A stretch of DNA of 27,636 nucleotides from Halovenus sp. (GCA_028274925.1 JAQCNR010000254.1:1-27636), one strand, 5' to 3'. Shown: positions 1-7,712, counted from the stretch's first letter. Made by a program: numbers and translations. The notes: generated by a model not told the origin, from the sequence alone.

Positions 1-1248
1 TACGAAGGGCTCATCGAACCCAACGGCGGCGACACTGTCGACAGCCTCCGGGCAGCGATGCCCAGCGTCACACGACGGAATTTTCCAGAGAGAGACCGCC
101 AGCATCTCGACGGCGGGCTGGTTGGCTTTCTCGGCTACGACGCAGTGTACGACCTCTGGCTCGACGACGTTGGTGTCGACCGGCCAGAGTCCCGGTTTCC
201 CGACGCGCAGTTCGTCCTGACGACCAAAACCCTAGTATTCGACCACGTCGAGGACACGCTCTCGCTGGTCTTCACGCCAGTCGTTCGGGACGGCGATGAC
301 CCGACAGCCGTCTACGAGAGTCTTCAAGCCGAGGCCGACCGTATCGAGACGCTGCTCGCTGACGCCGCCGAACTGGAGACTGACGGCTTCCGCAAGGACC
401 GCGAACGCGCTGGCTCGAAAGCACAGTACGAAGAAGCCGTCGAGCAGGCCAAAGAGCACGTCTACAGCGGGGACATCTATCAGGGAGTTATCTCGCGAAC
501 TCGGGAGCTATACGGCGACGTCGACCCGCTCGGGTTCTACGACTCCCTGCGGACTGTCAACCCCTCGCCGTACATGTATCTGCTCTCGTACGGCGACCGA
601 ACAATCGTCGGGGCGAGTCCGGAAACACTGGTCTCCGTCGGTGACGACCGCATCGTCTCCAACCCGATTGCAGGAACGTGCCCGCGAGGGAACTCCCCGG
701 TAGAGGACCGCCGGCTTGCAGGTGAGATGCTCGCCGACGGCAAGGAGCGCGCAGAGCACACGATGCTCGTCGATTTGGCGCGCAACGACGTGCGCCGCGT
801 TGCTGAGGCCGGCAGCGTCCGCGTACAGGAGTTCATGAACGTCCTCAAGTATTCCCACGTCCAGCACATCGAATCCACAGTAACAGGAACGCTGGCTGAC
901 GACCACGACGCGTTCGACGCCGTTCGGGCCTCCTTCCCCGCCGGGACGCTTTCGGGTGCGCCGAAGATTCGGGCGATGGAGATCATCGACAATCTCGAAG
1001 AGCAACCCCGCGGGCCATACGGCGGCGGCGTCGGCTACGTCTCCTGGGGTGACGACGCAGACTTTGCAATCGTCATCAGGTCGGCTGTCGTCGAAGACGA
1101 GGGCGACGAGCAACGAATTACCGTCCAGGCCGGGGCGGGTATCGTCGCCGACAGCGACCCAGCAGCAGAGTACGAGGAGACCGAGAACAAGATGGACGGC
1201 GTCCTCGACGCCCTCGACCGGATCGAAATCGAGGAGGTCCAGCAATGA
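1..1248 (+). CDS. trpE: Anthranilate synthase component I, 5'-truncated by window edge
   Basis: Large subunit of anthranilate synthase, which converts chorismate and ammonia (delivered by TrpG) to anthranilate, the first committed step of tryptophan synthesis in the cytoplasm. The frame is open through base 1, so the N-terminus lies outside the window; 415 residues are visible and roughly the first hundred are probably missing. An in-frame ATG at 58 is internal because coding sequence continues upstream of it. Chorismate-binding enzyme signatures are clear: GASPETL, PIAGTCPRG, HTMLVDLARNDVRRVA, FPAGTLSGAPK, GPYGGGVGYVSW and the C-terminal ENKMDGVL. The stop overlaps the trpG start (ATGA at 1245-1248), indicating translational coupling of the two subunits. 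Pabaa-type PabB is the alternative, but the paired TrpG and the haloarchaeal-type motifs favour TrpE. Confidence 0.95.
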   Translation, partial: YEGLIEPNGGDTVDSLRAAMPSVTRRNFPERDRQHLDGGLVGFLGYDAVYDLWLDDVGVDRPESRFPDAQFVLTTKTLVFDHVEDTLSLVFTPVVRDGDDPTAVYESLQAEADRIETLLADAAELETDGFRKDRERAGSKAQYEEAVEQAKEHVYSGDIYQGVISRTRELYGDVDPLGFYDSLRTVNPSPYMYLLSYGDRTIVGASPETLVSVGDDRIVSNPIAGTCPRGNSPVEDRRLAGEMLADGKERAEHTMLVDLARNDVRRVAEAGSVRVQEFMNVLKYSHVQHIESTVTGTLADDHDAFDAVRASFPAGTLSGAPKIRAMEIIDNLEEQPRGPYGGGVGYVSWGDDADFAIVIRSAVVEDEGDEQRITVQAGAGIVADSDPAAEYEETENKMDGVLDALDRIEIEEVQQ

Positions 1249-1853
1249 GCGAGACGATGACTGAGAGTAAGCAGTTACGCGTGCTGTTCATCGACAACTT
1301 CGACTCGTTCACCTACAACCTCGTCGAGTACGTCAGTGAGTACGCCGACACAACAGTTCTGAGAAACACCGCCTCGCTGTCAGAGGTCCGCGACGTTGAC
1401 CCGGACGCAATCGTCATCTCGCCGGGCCCGGGCCACCCGAAAAACAAGCGCGACGTTGGCGTCACGAACGACGTGCTCACCGAGATCAGTCCCGAGGTGC
1501 CGACGCTTGGCGTCTGTCTCGGACTCGAAGCCGCAGTCTACGCCTACGGCGGCGAGATTGGCCGCGCACCCGAACCAATCCACGGGAAGGCATTCCCGAT
1601 GGACCACGACAGCGCGGGCGTGTTCGAGGGACTCGAACAGGGCTTTCAGGGTGGTCGGTATCACTCGCTCATCGCCAGCGAGGTACCAGGCTGCTTCGAC
1701 GTGACGGCGACGACGGAGGTTGATGGCGAACAACTCGTGATGGGAGTCCGCCACGATGCGCACCCAATCGAGTGTGTACAGTTCCACCCAGAGTCGGTGC
1801 TGACTGCCGTTGGTCACGATATCATCCGCAACTTCCTGCAGCACGTCGAGTGA
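1245..1853 (+). CDS. trpG: Anthranilate synthase component II (glutamine amidotransferase)
   Basis: Class I glutamine amidotransferase that hydrolyses glutamine and passes ammonia to TrpE. It has 202 residues. The N-terminal FIDNFDSFTYNLVEY and VISPGPGHP motifs and the catalytic triad are visible: Cys91 in GVCLGLEA, His181 and Glu183 in FHPESVLT. The nucleophile-elbow sequence is GVCLGLEA where bacterial enzymes have GxCLGHQA, so the usual Gln is a Glu; the rest of the site is intact. The start at 1245 overlaps the trpE stop; an in-frame ATG at 1257 is an alternative. A short inverted repeat (GGAGG-TTT-CCTCC, 1854-1866) directly follows the stop and may mark the transcript end. Confidence 0.95.
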   Translation: MSETMTESKQLRVLFIDNFDSFTYNLVEYVSEYADTTVLRNTASLSEVRDVDPDAIVISPGPGHPKNKRDVGVTNDVLTEISPEVPTLGVCLGLEAAVYAYGGEIGRAPEPIHGKAFPMDHDSAGVFEGLEQGFQGGRYHSLIASEVPGCFDVTATTEVDGEQLVMGVRHDAHPIECVQFHPESVLTAVGHDIIRNFLQHVE

Positions 1854-1898
1854 GGAGGTTTCCTCCACATTGATACCGGCGGGCCGCAAACGGCCAGT

Positions 1899-2339
1899 GT
1901 GCTCTCGTATCCGCCGGGAACATTTATTCCAATCGCCATCGCCACCCACGGGCTGGTCGGACTCGCGATTGGCTACGCCTTCGACCGGCCCATTGCGGGC
2001 CTGCTCGCCGGCCTCGTCCCCGACGCTGACTTTCTGCTCCCCGCGGCGCTTGGCTGGCCCTTCGTCCACCGCGGGATTACCCACGCCGCCCTTGCGGTGG
2101 TTGCCCTCGCCGTCGCCGCAGCAGTTCTCACTGACCGGCGAACGCTGGCCGCGCTCGCGGCAGCGTACGGTTCACACCTGCTAATCGACATCACGACGCC
2201 GAAGGGGATTCCGCTGGTCTATCCGCTGCTGGATGAGCGGTTGTATTTCGATGTTGGAATCCACGGCCACGCGCCAGCGGCAACACTCGCAGTCTGGGTC
2301 GTCGGCGTGGCTGCGCTCGGCTTCGGTGTTCGGGAGTGA
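1899..2339 (+). CDS. YdjM/DUF457-like membrane-bound metal-dependent hydrolase
   Basis: Small integral membrane protein (146 residues) of the YdjM family, annotated as LexA-binding or inner-membrane metal-dependent hydrolases. Visible family features are THGLVGLAIGYA near the N-terminus, VPDADFL (about residue 46), HRGITHA (about 62) and SHLLIDITTPKG (about 95); these His and Asp residues are the presumed metal ligands. Four hydrophobic segments surround them. The start chosen is a GTG at 1899, because no ATG lies upstream of the conserved THG motif in this frame and an earlier start would run back into the trpG end. The gap to trpG is 45 bases, so it may be read through from the trp transcript. 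The substrate is unknown. Confidence 0.75.
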   Translation: MLSYPPGTFIPIAIATHGLVGLAIGYAFDRPIAGLLAGLVPDADFLLPAALGWPFVHRGITHAALAVVALAVAAAVLTDRRTLAALAAAYGSHLLIDITTPKGIPLVYPLLDERLYFDVGIHGHAPAATLAVWVVGVAALGFGVRE

Positions 2340-2342
2340 GTA

Positions 2343-2648
2343 TCACCGCCGGTCGCGGAGGCGGGTACTCGTCTCCACCTCGATATCGAGTTTGTTGGTG
2401 CCGCGAATCCAGTCGAGATACGCCTGCAATCGCTCGGCGTCACGTAACGCTTCGATTGTGTCGTAGTTCTCGCGGAGTTCATCGTTAGTGAAGACGGCGT
2501 GAATCTGATCGTGACAGGGCCGACAGAGCATGACCGTGTCACTCTCCGCGCGGCGTTCCGGGCGGAGGTGGTGTTCCTGCACCACCTGCGGGTCGTCAAT
2601 TCGTTCGTTGGGAACAACCCGACAGCAGAGCGCACAGGTAGTCGACAT
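2343..2648 (-). CDS. Small HNH endonuclease-like protein
   Basis: A 101-residue protein with an HNH/zinc-ribbon fold. Cys5-x2-Cys8 and Cys42-x2-Cys45 look like a structural zinc site, and His26-His27 with His46 and His50 (EHHLRPE and CHDQIH) match the beta-beta-alpha metal finger of HNH nucleases. The C-terminal half (NDELRENYDTIEAL onwards) is the usual helical extension of short haloarchaeal HNH proteins. It ends three bases from the convergent YdjM-like gene. Upstream, two direct copies of GTAATACC (2649-2656 and 2666-2673) sit in its promoter region. Whether it is an active nuclease, and on what DNA, cannot be said; no phage or restriction genes adjoin it. Confidence 0.8.
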   Translation of the reverse strand: MSTTCALCCRVVPNERIDDPQVVQEHHLRPERRAESDTVMLCRPCHDQIHAVFTNDELRENYDTIEALRDAERLQAYLDWIRGTNKLDIEVETSTRLRDRR

Positions 2649-2750
2649 GTAATACCGTAGTCGTAGTAATACCTAAATTCAGCGCAGACGGCGACTCCCC
2701 GCCAGTCCAGCACCCGGAGACATTATCAGTAGTTGAAAAGTATACGTAGG

Positions 2751-2757
2751 TTATAAA
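2751..2757 (+). promoter_or_regulatory. TATA-like box A for the Tat lipoprotein gene
   Basis: TTATAAA is centred about 28 bases before the ATG at 2782, the spacing expected for a leaderless haloarchaeal transcript. It supports 2782 rather than the ATG-like triplets nearer the box as the start. Confidence 0.6.
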
Positions 2758-2781
2758 TGTGTATGCGGAATTTACATTCGT

Positions 2782-3246
2782 ATGGATTCACGAAGACAGT
2801 TCATCTTGGCAGCGGGGACAACGGCAACGGTCACACTGGCGGGCTGTTCGTCCATACTCGGCCCAGACAACAGTCCAGAGGACGCTGTCGTCTCGTTTTA
2901 TCAGGCATTCAACGAGGGAGACCAGGAAGGAGTAGAGGCTGCGCTCCACAGCCAATCTCCGACCGACGCAGAGGATGTAACGCAGGATGGCAGCGGTGAG
3001 TTCGAGGTCACAGTCGAGAGCACGTCAGTCGCGACAGAGGGACCGAGTGAGAGTGAAATCCGCGACGCAATCGGGGACGGCTACGGCGAAGAGGACATAC
3101 AGCAGATTGTCGACGCCGCGACAAGTGCAGACAACTCGGCTATTGTCGAGGCAGAAGTCACGTTCTCGTTTGGCGGGCAGTCAGAAACGTCGACAGAACA
3201 AATCGTTGTTGCTGCTGAGGACGGCTCATATAAAGTTCTGGGCTAA
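2782..3246 (+). CDS. Tat-exported lipoprotein with NTF2/DUF4878-like domain
   Basis: A secreted, lipid-anchored protein of 154 residues. The N-terminus carries a twin-arginine signal (SRRQFIL, Arg4-Arg5), a short hydrophobic stretch and a lipobox LAGC with the lipidated Cys22, the standard haloarchaeal Tat lipoprotein arrangement. The mature part begins with an acidic linker, then SPEDAVVSFYQAFNEGD, which resembles the first helix of NTF2-like/DUF4878 domains that often occur in small lipoproteins; the rest is acidic beta-rich sequence ending YKVLG. The nucleoside phosphorylase-like gene begins 6 bases after its stop, so the two may share a transcript, though a functional link is not evident. 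Ligand and role are unknown. Confidence 0.85.
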   Translation: MDSRRQFILAAGTTATVTLAGCSSILGPDNSPEDAVVSFYQAFNEGDQEGVEAALHSQSPTDAEDVTQDGSGEFEVTVESTSVATEGPSESEIRDAIGDGYGEEDIQQIVDAATSADNSAIVEAEVTFSFGGQSETSTEQIVVAAEDGSYKVLG

Positions 3247-3251
3247 ATGCA

Positions 3252-4046
3252 ATGACTGCCGACGTGGGTGCCCTGATTTTGCCAGCCTTCACCGACTTAT
3301 CTGACTTGCCAGCAGAAACCGCACCGTGGGAGCAAGCCTACGAGTTCACCGAAACGCTCGAACTCGACGGACTCACCCAGCCGCTTCGGTACACCGACGA
3401 CGGGCTGGGAATCGTCCCAACCGGCGTCGGGAAGACCGCAGCAGCGACGACGACGAGCGCACTGCTCACGACCGAGCATGTCGACCTCTCGGAGGCACTG
3501 GTGCTGTCAGTCGGCGTCGCGGGCGCACCGCCGTCGCTCCCGGTCGGGTCGGTGCTCGTCAGCGACCGCATTGTCGACTGGGACCTCAAGTGCCGGTTTC
3601 CAGACGATATCGCGGAGAATCCCTACCTCGGCGACGGCTGCTACGAACTGGACGAACGGCTCGTCGCCGAAATCGAGCGGGCCGGTTCGTCGGTCGACCT
3701 GGACGGGTCGGCAGAGCTACTCCGAGGAACGAATCTCTGTGGTGACGAACTCTGGCACGGCGAGGCCCTCGCAGAGCAGGCCGACTGGCTGGCCGACCAG
3801 TACGACGCCGCCCCCTACTGCGTGACCGAGATGGAGGACGCGGGGACGGCCGCGGCGCTGGCGCGGTTCGGGCGACTCGATTCCTACTGCGCGATTCGTG
3901 GCGTCTCGAACCACGACCGACCGCCCGAGGGCGTTTCCGCACGGGAGAGTTTCTTCGGCGACGGGTTTGAGGATGGGTTCGGTCGAGCAGTCGAGAATGC
4001 CGTCGCCGTGGCGCGGGCAGTCGTCGACGACCGGTCCACAGAGTGA
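3252..4046 (+). CDS. Nucleoside phosphorylase-I family protein (NUP/purine nucleoside permease-like)
   Basis: A 264-residue protein resembling the NUP family, named after a fungal purine nucleoside permease but related to purine nucleoside phosphorylases. Supporting sequence: GIVPTGVGKTAAATTTSALL (about residues 53-72), LSVGVAGAPPSLPVGSVLVSD (about 85-105, the typical phosphorylase Gly-rich core followed by release of a D-IVDWD segment), VTEMEDAGTAAALARFG (about 193, equivalent to the MEsaA nucleoside-binding segment) and CAIRGVSNHDRP (about 217, with the conserved Asp after SN). No membrane segment is visible, so a soluble phosphorylase/hydrolase is more likely than a permease. It starts 6 bases after the lipoprotein stop. 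Exact substrate is not determinable. Confidence 0.75.
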   Translation: MTADVGALILPAFTDLSDLPAETAPWEQAYEFTETLELDGLTQPLRYTDDGLGIVPTGVGKTAAATTTSALLTTEHVDLSEALVLSVGVAGAPPSLPVGSVLVSDRIVDWDLKCRFPDDIAENPYLGDGCYELDERLVAEIERAGSSVDLDGSAELLRGTNLCGDELWHGEALAEQADWLADQYDAAPYCVTEMEDAGTAAALARFGRLDSYCAIRGVSNHDRPPEGVSARESFFGDGFEDGFGRAVENAVAVARAVVDDRSTE

Positions 4047-4099
4047 ATAAACAGGACGTTTAACGCTGCAGGGGTTATATGGCTGGTATGACAAGAGGA

Positions 4100-4561
4100 A
4101 TGTCTGGTGAGTCAGCAGACGAAGACCTGCTGGCGGCAGCCGGCCAGCGCACGCTCCGGATCGGCGAGGACCGACCGATCCGGATCAGTACCGGCCATCG
4201 GATTCAACACCACGACGGGGCCTGCTCGCGGCCACACGGACACAACTTCGAGATTACCGTCACAATCACTGGAACGCTCACTGACGAGGGGTGGGTCGTC
4301 GACAAGGGCGACGTAACCTCGGTCATCGACGAGTGGGACCACCGCTTCATCGTCGAGGCTGGCGACCCACTCGTGGAGGCGTTCAAACAGTCCGGCGACG
4401 AGGACGGACTGGTCGTCATCGACCAGCCGCCAACCTCCGAAGTGCTCTCGGTGCTGCTGGAACAGGAACTCGAAGACAGACTGCCCGAGAACGTTAGTTC
4501 GGTATCGGCGACAGTCCGGGAGACGGGAGAGCTCTGCGCTACTGATGCCAGTCGCCAGTGA
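4100..4561 (+). CDS. queD: 6-carboxytetrahydropterin synthase (QueD family)
   Basis: Makes 6-carboxy-5,6,7,8-tetrahydropterin from 7,8-dihydroneopterin triphosphate in the route to preQ0, the precursor of archaeosine in tRNA. The PTPS fold is recognisable: zinc ligands His33, His46 and His48 (GHRIQHH and PHGHN), and the Cys42-x3-His46 arrangement that characterises QueD; DHRFIVEAGDPL (catalytic Asp-His), PTSEVL, and a late Glu (VRETGEL). In-frame ATGs occur at 4079, 4088 and 4100. I chose 4100 because a TATA-like TTATAT covers 4075-4080 and overlaps the first ATG; 4088 remains possible. Its end overlaps queE by 17 bases, forming a queD-queE-queC operon. Confidence 0.92.
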   Translation: MSGESADEDLLAAAGQRTLRIGEDRPIRISTGHRIQHHDGACSRPHGHNFEITVTITGTLTDEGWVVDKGDVTSVIDEWDHRFIVEAGDPLVEAFKQSGDEDGLVVIDQPPTSEVLSVLLEQELEDRLPENVSSVSATVRETGELCATDASRQ

Positions 4562-5318
4562 CGGCCCCGACATCGGCAGCGACACCCCACCAGAAGCGCC
4601 AGCACTGCCGATCAACGAACTGTTCACCTCGCTGCAGGGCGAGGGGAAACTGGCCGGCGTCCCCTCTGTGTTCGTCCGCACCTCCGGCTGTAATCTTCGC
4701 TGCTGGTTCTGTGACTCCTATCACACCTCTTGGGAACCGACTGGTGGCTGGCTGACCATCGAGGAAATCGTCGAGCGCGTCGAGGATTCCGAGGCCGACC
4801 ACGTCGTCTTGACCGGCGGCGAACCGATGATTCACGACGAGTGCGAGCAGTTGCTCGCTGCCCTCGACGAGCGTGGCTATCACACGACTGTCGAGACCAA
4901 CGGTACGATTCACCGCGACACGCCAATCGATCTGGCGAGTATCAGCCCAAAACTCGCGAGTTCGACACCAACGCAAGAGAAGGACCCAAAAGGCGACGGC
5001 GAGTGGGCCGAACGACACGAGAACCGTCGAATCGACCTCGACGCGCTCGCCGAACTGGTCGAGGACTACGACCACCAACTCAAGTTCGTCGTCACCGGCG
5101 CGGACGACATGCCAGAGATTGAGGAGTTGCTCAAGCGACTCCGCGAGCGAGCGGCGACGACAATCAACCAGACCGACGTGTTGCTGATGCCAGAAGGAAC
5201 GACCCGAGACGAACTCGCCGAGACACGGACGGAGGTCGCAGAACTGGCCGCAGAGTACGGCTATCGCTACACGCCGAGACTGCACGTCGACCTCTGGAAC
5301 GACGAACCCGGAACGTAA
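4545..5318 (+). CDS. queE: 7-carboxy-7-deazaguanine synthase (radical SAM)
   Basis: Radical SAM enzyme that ring-contracts 6-carboxytetrahydropterin to 7-carboxy-7-deazaguanine. Family signatures are FTSLQGEGKLAGVPSVFVR (substrate/SAM-binding N-terminus) and the iron-sulfur cluster motif Cys49-x3-Cys53-x2-Cys56 in SGCNLRCWFCDSYHT, with VLTGGEP (GGE motif, about residue 88) and VETNGT following. 257 residues, slightly longer than many bacterial QueE proteins because of an acidic insert near SSTPTQEKDPKGDGEWAE and an N-terminal extension. An ATG at 4545 lies inside the queD end and gives a sensible N-terminus. queC starts 2 bases after its stop. Confidence 0.93.
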   Translation: MPVASDGPDIGSDTPPEAPALPINELFTSLQGEGKLAGVPSVFVRTSGCNLRCWFCDSYHTSWEPTGGWLTIEEIVERVEDSEADHVVLTGGEPMIHDECEQLLAALDERGYHTTVETNGTIHRDTPIDLASISPKLASSTPTQEKDPKGDGEWAERHENRRIDLDALAELVEDYDHQLKFVVTGADDMPEIEELLKRLRERAATTINQTDVLLMPEGTTRDELAETRTEVAELAAEYGYRYTPRLHVDLWNDEPGT

Positions 5319-5320
5319 CC

Positions 5321-6019
5321 ATGACAAACAACGACAGCGCAGTAGTGCTCGTATCAGGCGGAATGGACAGCGCAACGGCGGTGTACGAGGCGATGGACCG
5401 CGGCTACGAGCCGTACTTTCTGCACGCCTCGTACGGACAGGAAACCGAGGACCGCGAGCGCGAGTGCGCGGAGTGGCTCGCCGAGGAAGTCGACGCGGCG
5501 AATTTTCTCCACATCGAGACGGACCATCTCGCCAGAATTGGCGCGTCGAGTCTGACTGACGAGGAGATGGCTGTTGCGGACGCTGATCTGGACAGCGACG
5601 AGATTCCGACCTCCTACGTTCCCTTCCGAAACGCCAACCTGCTCTCGATGGCCGTCTCCTACGCCGAGGCAAACGACTGCTCGGCAGTGTTCATCGGCGC
5701 GCACTCAGAAGACTTCTCGGGGTATCCCGACTGTCGGCCCGAGTTTTTCGAGGCGTTCCAGCAGGTCATCACCGTCGGGACGAAACCAGAGACGGACATC
5801 GAGTTGGTCGCGCCCTTCGTCGAATTCTCGAAGACGGAGATTGCAGAACTAGGGCTCGAACTCGGCGTGCCGTACGACCACACGTGGAGTTGTTACCGCG
5901 AGGAAGAGCCAGCCTGTGGCACCTGCGACGCCTGCGCGTTCCGGCTGCAGGCGTTTCAGGCGCTGGGCGAGCGCGACCCCATCGCGTACGCCGAACGGCC
6001 CGACTACGTCGAGGAGTGA
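5321..6019 (+). CDS. queC: 7-cyano-7-deazaguanine (preQ0) synthase
   Basis: ATP-dependent enzyme converting 7-carboxy-7-deazaguanine and ammonia to preQ0, which TGT inserts at G15 of archaeal tRNA. The N-terminal PP-loop SGGMDS (residues 12-17) binds ATP; YVPFRNANLLS and GAHSEDFSGYPDCRPEFFEAF are typical substrate-pocket segments. The C-terminal zinc site has four cysteines, Cys191, Cys199, Cys202 and Cys205 (SCYREEEPACGTCDAC). 232 residues, normal for the family. Third gene of queD-queE-queC. arcS, which acts last in the same modification, is encoded on the other strand about 19 kb away in this window; tgtA itself is not present. Confidence 0.95.
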   Translation: MTNNDSAVVLVSGGMDSATAVYEAMDRGYEPYFLHASYGQETEDRERECAEWLAEEVDAANFLHIETDHLARIGASSLTDEEMAVADADLDSDEIPTSYVPFRNANLLSMAVSYAEANDCSAVFIGAHSEDFSGYPDCRPEFFEAFQQVITVGTKPETDIELVAPFVEFSKTEIAELGLELGVPYDHTWSCYREEEPACGTCDACAFRLQAFQALGERDPIAYAERPDYVEE

Positions 6020-6032
6020 GTCCCGGTAAACG

Positions 6033-6140
6033 TTAGTCAGCGCCGCGCGGGACGACGTAGTTGCAGTCTTTGCACTGGTAGCTCGTGGAGACGAAACGGG
6101 TTTGCGATACGACCTGTTCACCGCATTTGGGGCAGTTCAT
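6033..6140 (-). CDS. 35-residue zinc-finger microprotein
   Basis: A very short gene on the minus strand: ATG complement at 6140-6138, TAA complement at 6035-6033. The protein begins MNCPKCGEQVVSQTRF and contains two Cys pairs, Cys3-x2-Cys6 (CPKCG) and Cys23-x2-Cys26 (CKDC), i.e. one treble-clef or ribbon-type zinc site typical of the many haloarchaeal CPxCG-type microproteins. A TATA-like GTTAACAG (complement of about 6168-6175) stands about 30 bases before the start, consistent with leaderless transcription. It is convergent with queC. Function unknown; proteins of this class are often regulatory or bind partners. Confidence 0.7.
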   Translation of the reverse strand: MNCPKCGEQVVSQTRFVSTSYQCKDCNYVVPRGAD

Positions 6141-6243
6141 TTCTAGTAATAACTACAGTGCTGACGTCTGTTAACTACCCCACCGACCAGGGTCGGCCTG
6201 AGTTACAGAGCGTCTCTGCTCTGGGACGACGAACTGGTGGTTG

Positions 6244-6543
6244 TTAGCTGTCGTCCACCTCACCCCCGAATGGGAGATCCATCCGTCGGATCAGGACGGA
6301 GAGCCCGAGGACCACAATCAGCGTGACCGCGACGTTGGTCAGCAGTCTGAAAACTGGCTCGAAGTCCGCGACAACCCAGATGTCGATAATCTGCATCATA
6401 CTCGTGTATGCGCGAACGGTGGTTATGATGCCGAACAGGAACAGCAACACGAATGCTCCCCAGTAACCGTACCGGAGCATCTGTTCGCGCTGTGATTCAC
6501 GATACGTCTGTTCGTGCTCGTTGGTGTCGTCTGCGTCAGTCAT
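6244..6543 (-). CDS. Small two-helix membrane protein, coupled to the PGF-CTERM gene
   Basis: A 99-residue protein with a charged N-terminus (residues 1-23), two predicted transmembrane helices (about 27-47, GAFVLLFLFGIITTV; and about 66-86, LLTNVAVTLIVVLGLSVLI) and a short acidic tail. I do not recognise a functional family beyond haloarchaeal hypothetical membrane proteins. Its start codon overlaps the stop of the upstream surface-protein gene (ATGA, 6540-6543), so the two are translationally coupled and probably work in the same envelope-related process. Confidence 0.75.
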   Translation of the reverse strand: MTDADDTNEHEQTYRESQREQMLRYGYWGAFVLLFLFGIITTVRAYTSMMQIIDIWVVADFEPVFRLLTNVAVTLIVVLGLSVLIRRMDLPFGGEVDDS

Positions 6544-7601
6544 TGTTCACCCTCAGTATGGCCGCGTGCTCGAAGGCCGAGTCCAAGAACGGTCGCGAGT
6601 AGCGCAATGGCAACGCCGAATCCAGGCCCGCCATCGTCGCTACTTGGCGCGTCAGCACCGTCGTCTGCACCGTCGTCGCCACCCGTGTCTGCAGCTGAGT
6701 CTTCGCCAGGGTCGTACACATCGTCATCGGAGTCGAAATCGCCGACATCGAGTTCGACCTCTCGTTCGGTATCGTTCTCCGGGACGCGCTCGGTCGGGTC
6801 GAGCGTCGCCCCCGCTCGGGCAGTGTCGACGATGACGCCGTCGTTGTACAGGATTGCGTCCAGATAGTAGTTATACTGGGTCGGGACGACGAGGTCACTC
6901 CCCGGACGAGCAGTCTGGCTCGCTCCAATCGACTCGACCTCGATTTCCTGTCCGGAAGCGACGATTCCTGACTCGACTTGCTGGGCTTTCAGCACCAGCG
7001 AGAGGCCATCGGTCGACGTTTCGCCGCTGTTGGTCACGTAGGTCCCCACGTCGAGTGTCGCAGTCTCGCCGCCACTGTCGGCGATTTCGTAGTCGATAGC
7101 CGGGAAGTCGTGGCTGGCAAAGCGATGGAACTCGACTGGGCTATCGGGATATCCCGGCGTCAACGCCTCGGTTCCTTCGACAGTCTTCGAGCCAGTCGAT
7201 GTCCGGACACCGTTCCGGTACGCGATGGCTTCGATACGATAGTCTCCACCGCGTTCGAGCTGAAGCGTCCCGGTCGCCGACAGCTCTTGTTGCCCCTCAA
7301 CACTGCCAACCGCGAGGGTCTGTCTGGCTTCGACCAACCCGGAGTTCAGCCCAATTGCCCGGAGTTCGACCGTCACGTTGTCCGAGGCCCCCTCAGTGTG
7401 GGCCAGTCGGACGTCCGTCGTGAGAGCCAGTCGTTCGCCACCGACCTCAGCCGCAGAGATCGAGATCTCTTCCATCTGGAGGGAGCCGTCTGGCTTGGGG
7501 TCCGACCGGTCCGCAAGCGCCGCGGGGAACAATACAGTCGCGAGAACGGTGGCGAGCAGCACCGCGAGGACTGCCACTCCGACCACCCACTCTCGTTTCA
7601 T
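6540..7601 (-). CDS. PGF-CTERM surface protein
   Basis: Exported protein of 353 residues. It has an N-terminal hydrophobic segment (about 6-31, after MKREW), a long extracellular part rich in beta strands with internal similarity (two halves with EVELRAIGLNSGLVEARQTL-like and LSLVLKAQQVESGIVASGQ-like strands, suggesting two Ig-like/CARDB-type domains), an Asp/Gly/Ser-rich linker (about 290-324), and a C-terminal GPGFGVAIALLATVLG segment followed by basic residues. This is the PGF-CTERM sorting signal cut by archaeosortase A, with lipid attachment at the cell surface. The minus-strand TATA-like TTTAATTAAC lies about 23-28 bases before the start at 7601. It overlaps the downstream membrane gene by 4 bases. 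Ligand unknown. Confidence 0.85.
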   Translation of the reverse strand: MKREWVVGVAVLAVLLATVLATVLFPAALADRSDPKPDGSLQMEEISISAAEVGGERLALTTDVRLAHTEGASDNVTVELRAIGLNSGLVEARQTLAVGSVEGQQELSATGTLQLERGGDYRIEAIAYRNGVRTSTGSKTVEGTEALTPGYPDSPVEFHRFASHDFPAIDYEIADSGGETATLDVGTYVTNSGETSTDGLSLVLKAQQVESGIVASGQEIEVESIGASQTARPGSDLVVPTQYNYYLDAILYNDGVIVDTARAGATLDPTERVPENDTEREVELDVGDFDSDDDVYDPGEDSAADTGGDDGADDGADAPSSDDGGPGFGVAIALLATVLGLGLRARGHTEGEQ

Positions 7602-7712
7602 ACACTTACTGCCATGTGGGTTAATTAAATGCTTTGTGTGGTCGATGTATGCTCTGGAGATGTGTAATAAGACGTGCGCGTGGGTCGCCGCTGACCGACA
7701 CGCGAACTGGAC

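Noticed and set aside
1854..1866. GGAGG after trpG as a Shine-Dalgarno for the YdjM-like gene
   Set aside because: It is about 40 bases from the GTG at 1899, too distant; better explained as part of a small hairpin.
4539..5672. Minus-strand open frame of about 377 codons over queE and queC
   Set aside because: Arg-rich, non-halophilic composition and complete overlap with two confident genes.
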